Of a DNA stretch of 37,589 nucleotides, positions 19,547 to 28,433 are shown piece by piece; position 1 is the first letter of the stretch; each line of letters begins with the position of its first letter. Position numbers and translations under genes: made by a program. The stretch is from Fomitopsis serialis (taxonomy: Eukaryota > Basidiomycota > Agaricomycetes > Polyporales > Fomitopsidaceae). Location of the stretch: assembly GCF_022376445.1 (NCBI RefSeq), contig NW_025955337.1, positions 1 through 37,589 on the forward strand. Direction: 5' to 3'. The notes under the pieces are model-generated. The model saw only the letters and a list, made by a program, of their open reading frames with translations. It ran no database searches and was not told the origin of the DNA.

Positions 19547-21519
19547 CGCATTACACGAGACGGCTATGAGATTAAGTGGGACTTTCCTGAAGTCATCCAG
19601 CGCCGCATTGATGCTCGCATCAGGGCGACCAGCCAGGCCGTAGTACTGGTAGATAAGCTCCGGGATGCTTTCATCCCGGAAGGGCACCTTCGGCTCGACC
19701 TTCGTACGCTAAAATTGCCGTGAGTTCGTTCTGGGATTCAACACACAACGTGCGATCTGAGCACTTACCTCCCGGTCCAGCTTCTTCTTCCGATCGAAAT
19801 GGATTTTGATGCCCCTGAAGACAAAGTTGGGGATGCCGCGTTTTTTTGTGCCATCGCTCACGACTGTAGGGTGCATCTCGAGAAGCCAGAAGGCAGCCTC
19901 TGTGCGTTGAGCGACAGACAGACTGCCGAACTTGAAGACTTGCTCAACTACTTGTTTGGCCTTTTTGTTTAGCTCGTTCCGCGTCTGTGATGCGCACGTC
20001 CAGACCTGATGGTGATCAGAGTCTGTGACTTCTGGTCCACCAGGAATCGTTGACTCACCACAGTGTACACCTTCTTTCTCATTGCCTCCATTGCCTCTCG
20101 TTCCTCTCGTTCCTTCTTCGAAAGCCTGACTTTCTTCCGGTCGTCCTGCAGCAACTGCAGTGCTTCCTCCATTGCAGCGTTAGGTTGGTCATTCTTACCG
20201 CGTCCTGTAAGTGTATCGTCGAGGCTATCCTTGACCAATTTGAAGCTGGTGGGGAGTCGCTGCGACGTGACGGATGCTTCCTGCGTCCATGCAGAGTTGA
20301 GGGCAATGCGCAGACGTAGGCAATTCTGCGCTGCCGAGACGAGAGATTTGACGCTATTCGGCAAGTCGGCGACCTTGATGCGACGGCTAGTTTCGCCTTC
20401 ACCGGCCGTCAGCTTGTCACGATCACTCTTCTGATTGGCCTTGGTTTCAGACAGCAGCTGTATATTGTAAGTGCTATGCTGATCACCGCCAATAGTGCAG
20501 GCGGTGTACTCACTATAACGTCGCCCTCGTCCTCCTCGTCCTGCTCCTCGATCATATCATCGTCCTCCCCCTTTTCAGACCCGCTCTCCACCTCGGCTTC
20601 ATCCTCACCATCGCCGTCTCCGCCTTCGTCTTCGCGTTCTTCCTCGTCTTCGTCCTCATTCTCTATCTCGACACCGTCAACCTTACCATCGCCCTCCTCG
20701 CTTTCGTCGGTAGATTCGACTGCTTCGTCCTTGCGTGTCGCTTTAGCCTTACCCTTGTCCTGTTGGATGTCAGTTGTCTTGAAATAAATGAGCTCGGTGC
20801 ATAACACGACGCACTACCTACCTTCCCACTCGCCTTGTCCCCAGTTTGACGGCGACCACCGCCTCCGACGAGTCGTAGGTCAGACAAAATGATTGTGCGT
20901 ATGTGAGTGAACGTACCCAATGACCGCACAATATCTTCCTCGCCGGCATCCAAAGCAGTTCTGTCTTTTGCAAATTTCCCGTACGCCGGCTTAGGTTTGG
21001 CTTAGTACCAATACGCCAAGCGAATCAGTAGTGTATAGCAGAGAGTGATCTGACCACGTACGTCGAATGGATTTACTCTGCTTAGTCGCCACATCCTCCA
21101 TCTCCACATCCTCCGGAGTGTCTTCGACCGGCTTATCCTGTTCGTCGACGTCTGCCTCGGCCTCCGTACCAGCACACCTCTTTTTTTTTGCTTTTCGTGG
21201 CTCTTCATCGGCCGGTAATTCCTCTTCGTTCATCATCTTCAATGCCCTCTTGCGTACGTCTGACACGTATCATCAACCAACGATAACATTCGGGTTCATG
21301 GGTTCACGGATTTTACTGACTGGTGGTATGTTCTTCCTTCTCTGCCTACTTACTCTTCTGTACCTTCTTCTTGGCGACCGCTTCATTTGCCTTGCCTTTT
21401 GTAGGCTTAGTTGATTTCTTCGAGCCGCCTGCGGCTGCGGAGGTCTTTGTCGACCTGGTAGACCATGCCGTGCCGGAGGCTTGTTCGGTAGCGGCTGACC
21501 TCGTGGCGCGCTTAGCCAT
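19547..21519 (-). pseudogene. N-terminal half of accessory gene B (basic/acidic multi-exon protein)
   Basis: The gene starts at MAKRATRS (21519) with a Lys/Thr/Ala-rich basic exon ending at a GTAAGT donor at 21353. Further exons encode a KRALKMMNEEE segment with a KAKKKR basic patch. Next come a short PKPAYGKFAKD segment and a strongly acidic tract of mainly Glu/Asp (about 20510-20740). A helical region follows with KKVRLSKKEREEREAMEAMR (about 20060-20110). Another exon contains AFWLLEMHPTVV and NFVFRGIKIHFDRKKK. The last exon (PFRDESIPELIYQYYGL...) ends at 19547 at a GTATGTT donor, directly against hAT-like copy 3. Its continuation is at 11763-12665. The charged, partly disordered architecture suggests a nuclear or DNA-associated protein; the function is unknown. 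It lies convergent to the Tnp2 gene in the pre-inversion order. Confidence 0.7.
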
Positions 21520-21726
21520 ATCTGAGTACTAAGAAACGAACAGCAGAGGTGTAGACTGTAGTGAGAAAAAGAAAGAGACGCACCTGCGATAGCTGCCGAG
21601 ACGCTACGAACTTCAACAATCGATGCCGGCGAGTGTCGGCGATGAACACGGGACACGGGTGACGGCCGAGCGCTATTAAGCATGGGAAAGCACGCAGCCA
21701 GTAGTCGATTCAAGCTACATAGTACA

Positions 21727-22582
21727 TCAAATGAAACTGCTGTTATTCGACCAACCGTTGCGCCCTCCAAGCCATTTGGTCATTTCCCTGTCAGTATGCA
21801 GCAAAATATTAATAGATGCTCTACGCCCCTTGTAGTGTAAGTTGAAGTGCGTCAAGCTGCAAGAAGGAAAGATAGCGAAATCACCATGTCGTAGAGGTAC
21901 TACTAAGCCTGCTTCATACAGGACAAGCTCGCCACCATCGAAATCCTCGGTGAGCTGCAGTTGCAACATTGAGATGAGGGCACATCAATTAATAGAGATA
22001 CTGCACCTACAGTAGTACAATGACAATTGTACCAGGAGAAATGCATGGCATGGACTACATGCTCACCGCCGTTCTGAGCTGTATTGATTGGTTTCAGGGC
22101 CTCAGGTTCTAAGCACGCAGCAAGACGATTTGTCAGATCGTCTCGCAAGCCCTGCGGCATCGACGTGCATATGGTAGCCACTACGGTTGACTGTACAGAC
22201 TGTCCCTGTTGATATTGACGTTAGCGTTGTAACAGCCCAGTAATTCAGTTTCTGACTCAAATAGGTTCCGGTTGAGGCGAACGTATCCAGTGCGTGCCGG
22301 GCGTATGCCATCCACGTACATGGCGTGAAACTGTCGAAGTGTAAATGTGACATGTAATGTTACTGTTACGAGGTTACGAGCTGTACTACATGGGCTGGAA
22401 CTTACCAATGATCTCAATTCCTCCAAGCTCGAACTTGAATGCTCTGTGGCACTGCTAGCCAGGTCCCTTTGATGCTCCGTCCATCGCGAATTCTTCGCTT
22501 TGTGCCTAGGAGATTCGAAGTGTTGATTGCGGGCTTGCTCTGGGTCGTACGTCGAAGTGAGTGTCGTAGCACTAGTGGGCAA
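21727..22582 (-). pseudogene. 2OG-Fe(II) oxygenase-like agaricomycete protein, decayed
   Basis: The C-terminal exon contains GGELVLYEAGLVVPLRHGDF, FPSCSLTHFNLHYKGRRAS and a terminal HTDREMTKW...RNGW. This matches a large agaricomycete family whose core resembles the double-stranded beta-helix of 2OG-Fe(II) oxygenases. The distal metal-binding histidine (LTHF) and the 2-oxoglutarate-binding arginine (GRRAS) are present. The upstream segment that should carry the HxD pair is missing: sequence goes from a KPINTAQNG segment through intron-like DNA straight to the last exon. An earlier exon (FHAMYVDGIRPARTGYVRL) is out of frame with the following VVATICTSMPQ segment. It lies about 200 bases upstream of gene B on the same strand. 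A TET/JBP-like relationship is possible but unproven. Confidence 0.5.
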
Positions 22583-23464
22583 AATGATACTATGCTGCTT
22601 CGTGCGGCTTTGAAGCCATCTGAGATCCCTAGCCGCACAAGGCTGAACGTGACAGGCTATCCACTGGATGCCTCGCCTGGGACAAGGCGGCAGTGGGAAG
22701 TGAGCCGATTCCTGTTGATGTTGATTATTCCTCGAGGCAGGGTCATATGGCCCGCAGCAAGTTTACGACACGGCCTAGGAGGCCGCGCCGCTAACCCGGC
22801 AGTGTAGTACTCAGACTTTGAGAATTCGCCCTACAACGAATAAACAAAAAGTTTACCTTGTACAGTCCTGCTTAGTTCCGGTACCATACATGCACATGCA
22901 TGTTTCTCGACTGTAGGTTGTTCACTGCTGCTGCCCATGGTAGGTGCATGATTGACGATGCCTGATTCTGCAAGTTGAAGTCCAGACATTTCGGCTTTCA
23001 GAGCATGTAGAGGAAAAGACGTGCTTACCTGCGCCCAATGTATAACGGGCTTCGGCATCATGTGCGGTGTTCGTGGCCTCTTCACTCGCGTTGCTGCTCC
23101 TATACACTGCACTGTACTCTGTGTGCACTGACAGTCGCCTCAGCAGCATTCTCAGCCAGTGTTAGGACTCAAAGTCTGAATAGAGGAGAGAAGCCCGGTG
23201 GGTCCGGCACTACCCTTGGGCTCGGGTGGGACTTAGATGAGTTTCTGATTCGCCGGTGTAATGGTCGGGACGAACATGATACACCATTTCCTACTATTGT
23301 CTACCACGGAACGCGCCGCGTCAACCACCTATTTTTTGACGACACTCGAAGCGTAGCGTATCTGGATCTCGTTACTTATGGGCATGTAGATGTGAGACCA
23401 AGATCGCAAAGACGCAGAGTCAGATGTCTGGACAGGCCTGGGACGACATGAGCATAAGATGAGC
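22583..23464. other. Unassigned DNA upstream of the oxygenase-like gene
   Basis: Minus-strand frames at 23149-22831 can be strung together with GTAAGC and GTAAAC donors and could be 5' exons of the oxygenase-like gene. Their sequence (for example NASEEATNTAHDAEARYTLG) matches nothing I know. Plus-strand frames overlap them. No repeat or RNA is visible. Confidence 0.3.
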
Positions 23465-24326
23465 TCAAACGATCGTGAACACCGCTGAGTGCCACGTCTC
23501 TCCTTTCGTCGCCTTGTCCGACCGTGACTGTGCTCGATTCGCCATGCTCTCGTGGCGGCCGACATCCTGCAGAATGGCCGAGTCACATTTCAACAAGACC
23601 TTGAAAGTGCCCGTCTTCGTGTCCGCCCTCGTCCTTATGCTGCAATAGCTGTGGAGACATGTCAGTCCCTGTGCCTCCCAATGACGAAAGAGGACAGATG
23701 CAACTTACGTCCTGCAGCGCCTGTGTCCCGTTCCCGTCCACCTTCGCGGTGTCCATGCAGTCGCGCACCGTCATGAGCTGGCCATCGACGTACTCCAGGC
23801 TTGTGCGCACTGTGATCGTGATCGCGTTCTGCACCTGCAGGAGGTCGTGCTTGCTGTCTTCAATATTGAAAATTTGAGTGTGTCGACCTGATTTGCACGA
23901 CTTTGAGCTGTTGCAATTCGGTAAGTCAGTTTGGTACTGTGATGACTACGAGAGATGGTGCGACGTACGTAGAGGGCAGATGAGCGATCCTTGCTTGAGC
24001 TCGCAACTCGCGCGGTGACAGTGAGAGCATGCCCGCCAAGAATCACGTCTGCGATGCCCGAGTCACTGAGCTTTGGGAGCCCACTCTTGTTGCGGAAGTA
24101 GAATGAAACGTCGCGCATGTCCGCCTGGATCTGGCGGAATGTGAGCATGAACTCGCGAGGGCTCTCCTCTTGAATGTCATTGTACGGCGAGAACCTCATG
24201 AAGTTGTGCGCCTTGACGGTGACGAGGTTCAGGAAGAGACCCCCGCTGAGCGCGAAGTTCTCGATAACGAGGTCAAGCGCGTTCTCGGTATACTCGACGC
24301 ACAGAGTCGGGATATTACCCAACCTA
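23465..24326 (-). pseudogene. 3' half of a HAM1-like (DUF4449) gene
   Basis: The frame reads LGNIPTLCVEYTENALDLVI, then MRFSPYNDI, a DVSFYFRNKSGLPKLSDSGI segment and SLEYVDGQL. It ends with DSAILQDVG...WHSAVFTIV and a stop at 23465-23467. These are characteristic blocks of the C-terminal region of fungal HAM1-like proteins, which have BPI/SMP-like lipid-binding folds. Introns with GTACGT and GTAAGT donors lie near 23970-23900 and 23708-23650. Next to KFSI near 23870 there is an apparent two-base insertion that breaks the frame. The N-terminal half is absent: at about 24326-24345 the gene is joined to a LINE reverse transcriptase on the same strand. Confidence 0.7.
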
Positions 24327-24339
24327 GTATAACACGTCA

Positions 24340-25740
24340 TCACATACGATTCCACCGACAGGCTTGCATTCGCCGTCCGGCGAGCGATCACTACATGACG
24401 GTCAACATGCGCGGAGAAGATGTCTCGCGAGGTCGACAGGAAAGTTGTGCCAACGTAAGTATCCCTGTCGGCGAGGGTGATGTGCTTGCCATTCACCATG
24501 AGTGATGGGGGTGACGACGGGAGTGGGCCGAAGATCATCAGCTGCGTCTTGGAGGCATTGATCGTCGCAAAGTTCAGCGAGCACCACCGCGCCAGTTCAT
24601 CCATTTTTCATTGCAGAGCCGCCAATGAGGTAGAGAAGAGCGCGATGTCGTCTGCCTGCTCGAGGTATACACATACCCCTCCTAGCCGGATGTCATCTTC
24701 GTGATCAGAGATGCGGAGGTCTGCCAGGAAGAGGATCCAGAGGATCGGTGATGCAGGATCACCTATGAGGATACCCGCCGCTGCTCGGAAGAAGTCAGAC
24801 ATGCGGCCGTCTGCGCGGACGACATACCGCAGTCAGGCGTAGAGCATCCACAGCCAGTCAAACAGTGGTCCCGAGAAACCTGCCGCGTGGAGCTTAGCCC
24901 ATAGCGTAGGCTGATCCACAGATGGGAATGCATTCGAGTTGCAATGCATCGCTATCACCCTCTCTCTCCGTCTCCCGCCGTCCTGTCGAGGATACCGGTA
25001 ACACCGCGAGCCGCTGATCGAGAACCATACATAGGGATGCATGGTCTGATCATTCAGGCCAGTGCTCCAGAACGCGCAGGCGAACGTTTCCGCTACTGAT
25101 GAGTTGCAGGGAGGCCACTGCGTAGTCGATCACCGTGCACCTGAGTGCCCGGAACGACGCGAACATCGACAAGCTATCTGCATCCTGTAGGTGAGTCCCA
25201 TTCAAGATGTCAAGGCCGTAGTCCCGACATAGCTGATGCAGTGCACGGCCATGCTGTGAGATAGGTGCGTCATCTGGGGAAGACCGGCAGGTCTCTTGGA
25301 AGGCGGATGCTGTCCCTGTGCGAGCGTTTAGGTCGCCTGCGAGTACCACTGGGACTTCCAGATCCCTGGTGGTAACAGCGAGTGCCCGCTCCAGGAGCTC
25401 AGATGGGCCAAGGGCAGACAGCGTGTACCAGTGAGAGTGGGGTGGAGGGATGTAAGCATTCAGCAGCCACAGCCCTGGTAGTCGCAGGACCATAACCTCG
25501 GACCCCCCCAGTTCCGGATGGTGTACACACGAAAGACCTGCTCGCACCAGTGCGGCAAGGACCCTGCCCGGCGCATTGAACGACGGTGTATCGACTCGCC
25601 CAGCTACACAGCAGTCGTAGCCTTACGACGTCGAATTGGGCGAGGGCATTCCGGAACCGGTCACACCTCAAATTAAAAGGCAGATTGCCATGTACGTTCC
25701 AGCACACCACGCGTATATGAGCATCGCTCGCGGGCTGGCT
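24340..25740 (-). pseudogene. Non-LTR retrotransposon (LINE) ORF2: endonuclease and reverse transcriptase, degraded
   Basis: The order on the minus strand is as follows. First, VCWNVHGNLPFN is the start of an APE-type endonuclease, followed by a frameshift near 25620. Then come LLNAYIPPP, AGDLNARTG, CRDYGLDILNG, a CTVIDYAVAS block and the terminal SDH motif just after a TGA at about 25047. The reverse transcriptase resumes late with NAFPSVDQPTLWAKL, then AAAGILIGDPASP and the catalytic QADD (the YADD position). Two more in-frame TGA codons lie near 24834 and 24606. The fingers region between endonuclease and RT is missing. The RT ends abruptly after a SLSVESYV segment, where HAM1-like sequence begins. 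The element is clearly dead. Confidence 0.8.
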
Positions 25741-25794
25741 AGGGTCGCATATTTAGCATTTTGATTTGAGACGTATAGTAGTAGTAACTGACTA

Positions 25795-26839
25795 CTGCAC
25801 AACCTTCGCACGAATGGAAGGGAAGTCTCTGGGTGCGCGATTCCAGGCTTTCTCGAAGGCGACGGCCTCCTCCCTAGAGCGGAACAGGGCACGGACTGAT
25901 GAAACCTCACTCTCCAGGAAGACACCGAGGATGGACAAGTCCTTGATACGGTTTCCTGCACAGACGATCGACGTGACCTTCAGGACTGTTGACGCACGAC
26001 ACTGGCCTTCTAGGCCATCTTGCCGAAGAGGACCTGCGTGATTACCGTGGGTATGAGTCGCAGACGTATTCGAGCTTCGAGCGAGTGAAGGCCCTGCGGT
26101 GGTCGCCACCGCGCTATGTTCCGGTCTCGTCGACGTCTGTGCTTGACCGTCACGCCTCTTTTTCATCCATCCGTTCCGCTTCACGCATTTGTACGGCGGC
26201 CCGTCCTGCGCGCTGTCATTGTCGTACTCCGGGGAGCGGGCGTGACCTCAGGCGCCACGAGGAGCAGGCCCTCCAGGACCTCCGGCGGTGCGGGGAGCGG
26301 GACCTCAGGCAACGGGAGCGGGACCTACGGCAGCACTGGGGCCGGCTGTTCCATCGGCCGGTGGACACGAGATGGTCCATTCGTCGGGATGAACGGGGGC
26401 AGGGGTCCTCGGTGGAACATCTCGAGCGCACCGAGAAGGATGTTGCAGGGCAGGTTGGGTGGGTGGCGAGTATACTCTTGGATATCGGGGAGACGGTGGC
26501 ATCACTGCTGCGTCGATGGAACGAGGAGATGGCGAATGAGTACGTACCCGCACGCCCCCGCCCTGCAGGAGTCGAACTTTTGTGGTGGTCGAGTCCGTCG
26601 ACGCTACGACCGGTTGTGAGCATCTCTCAGCTCAGTGACGTCGCGAGACAGTGAGCGGTGGGCGTCACGCAGCTCGAGCAAGTCGTGCGTGTGAGGACGC
26701 GAAGCTCGTCGAGGTCTTGCGCCGCCATCGACCGCATCACCCGCCTCGTAGTAGGAGGCGGAGGCGTGACAGGCGTCTTCGGGGCTGATGCGAGCAGGAC
26801 GTCCACCGCGGTGTTGTGCTGCGAGAGGTTGCAGCACAT
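25795..26839 (-). pseudogene. LINE ORF1-like region, degraded
   Basis: A start near 26839 (MCCNLSQHNTAVD) leads to a Pro/Thr-rich segment. After a frameshift comes a heptad-like LLELRDAHRSLSRDVTELRD coiled-coil stretch, then a Pro/Ser/Arg-rich linker in shifting frames. The last 65 residues (about 25990-25795) form a coherent segment with SILGVFLESEVSSVRALF and AVAFEKAWNRAPRDFPSIRA. Position directly upstream of the endonuclease and a coiled coil plus basic linker fit ORF1/Gag-like proteins of LINEs. No zinc knuckle is visible. Confidence 0.45.
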
Positions 26840-26981
26840 GGTGTCAGCGCTACTAGCTAGGGATCAGGCCGCAATACCCACCTAGGATGTTGTGTGCCAT
26901 CCAATGGCAACGCTGCACCAGCGATCTCATCGTCCTCGTCCAGGGGAGGCGGCACAGGTAGGTCTGGGACTGTCGCTATGA

Positions 26982-27530
26982 GTGGGTCGAGTCCGCAAGA
27001 GAAGTCCTAAGCGCCGAGGCTGCGCCACCCAACGCTTGCCACTTCCAATCACTGCCCTTCCCTCATGTCCTCCGAGTCCTCCCCGTCCCGCCCTCAACTC
27101 TGGCCTGCTCGCCACCGAGCTCTGGTACACACAAGCGAGCTCGTCCGAAAGAATCGGGGTGCACGCATCGGCTCGCTGCACGCCTCAAGACCACGCTGTA
27201 CACGACTGTAACGAGCTCCAGCGATCTGCCAAAGGCGTTGCTGGAGGCTCGCACAGGAGAGTCATGCAGGGAGGAGAAGCGGGCATGGCCAGCAGGGCCA
27301 GCGATACAGGTGAGTGCCACACTTGTCACCTCGATCCCATAGTCGACCCGACAAGTGAACGCTCACCGACGACGACCGGACGGAGGCGAACACAACGGAG
27401 ACGAACACAACGAGATAGTCCCGGTGCGCGTGCGCTCAAGTAACGCCAGCACAGGCCCAGTAGGCATGCACTGGCCAAGCCTCAGCCCGCCGCACCCGGA
27501 TGCGACGGGTTGCATGCTGCCGACTCCAGG
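26982..27530 (+). CDS. Repeated gene family R1, copy b (unrecognised)
   Basis: An open frame from 26982 encodes a Pro/Arg-rich start, then a segment containing ASSSERIGVHASARC, AVHDCNELQRSAKGVAGGS and VMQGGEAGM. It continues after a GTGAGTG...CATAG intron-like sequence (about 27311-27343) into an NAHRRRPDGGEHNGDEH segment ending at a GTAAGC donor near 27534. It is homologous to 14080-14985 on the opposite strand. It lacks the stop found in copy a, so it may be the better preserved member. No domain is recognised. Confidence 0.4.
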
Positions 27531-27534
27531 TAAG

Positions 27535-27760
27535 CGAATTAGTAGGCGAGCGATGGGCGAACTACCGCGCAGGCAAGCAGCGATGGTGCGGGCGGGCGAA
27601 CTAGTGGAGAAGCTGGCGATCTAGCGAGTAGTTGGGCGAGCAGTTGGGCGGGCGAGCAAACGGAGGGCGGCAGACGGGTGGCCAGACAGACGGGATGGAT
27701 GGCTGAGTAGGGCCGGGCGGGTGACCGAGCGAGTTGGCGAACTAGCAGCACTAGCAGCGC
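27535..27760. repeat. GGGCGAGC-rich low-complexity tract
   Basis: Degenerate GGCGAGC/GGGCGGGCGAAC units directly follow a GTAAGC donor-like site at the end of R1 copy b. The arrangement repeats that at 13571-14075 beside copy a, where the tract also starts at a GTAA donor-like site. Confidence 0.6.
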
Positions 27761-28433
27761 CGTGTGGATGAGCAGGTACGATCGCCCGCGCGCCACACGT
27801 CGATTCCCAAGAACGGCGCGACCTAGCCTGCCGAGGAGGACATACGACGTGAAACAACCATCCCGGCATACACCGGTCATTCGCTCGCGACGCGTACGGG
27901 TCTACCGTACAGTAGCAGGCGCAAGTGCACTACACGATCGCATTCATTCTACTTGTTCACTGTATGTACGTAGCCTGTATAAATGAATATTTGCCCCTTG
28001 AGCCAGCTTCACCGGCACTACGATGCAGGCAAAGGTCGATGCATCAGCACGCGCACACCACAGCCAGTCGTGCGTGATGTCAACGTTGCATCAGATATGT
28101 ATTCCATGAGACGGCGACAGTGCAGGCTGCGACTACAGTACAAGCTACGACGACAATAGTAGTACAAGCTACGACAATCAGCGAACAGCGAAGAGATAGC
28201 GATGAGACATAGTTATGACAGCGTTGGTAGAGACGATCAACAGAGGGTACACATACTCGTACAGCACTACAATCAGATGACGACACAACGGGGACGAATG
28301 TACGATAGAAGGGCCACGGCCGTGATGCGGGACACACAACAGCGAGACGTACAACAGCGAGACGTGACAATGGACGTACAACAGCGAGACGTGACAATGT
28401 GCGACGTTTTTAGTCGTTGTCAAGCGTGCAAGG
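27761..28433. other. Unassigned DNA with short tandem repeats
   Basis: No gene is recognised. At 28336-28398 the 15-base unit ACAACAGCGAGACGT occurs three times, two copies with a GACAATG(G) spacer. GTACAAGCTACGAC occurs twice near 28140-28175. The stretch lies just past the stop codon of gene F and may be transposon subterminal DNA. Confidence 0.4.

Noticed and set aside
25399..25710. Separate small gene at the LINE endonuclease start
   Set aside because: Its first 25 residues are the endonuclease N-terminus and the rest is out-of-frame sequence after a frameshift, so it belongs to the dead LINE.
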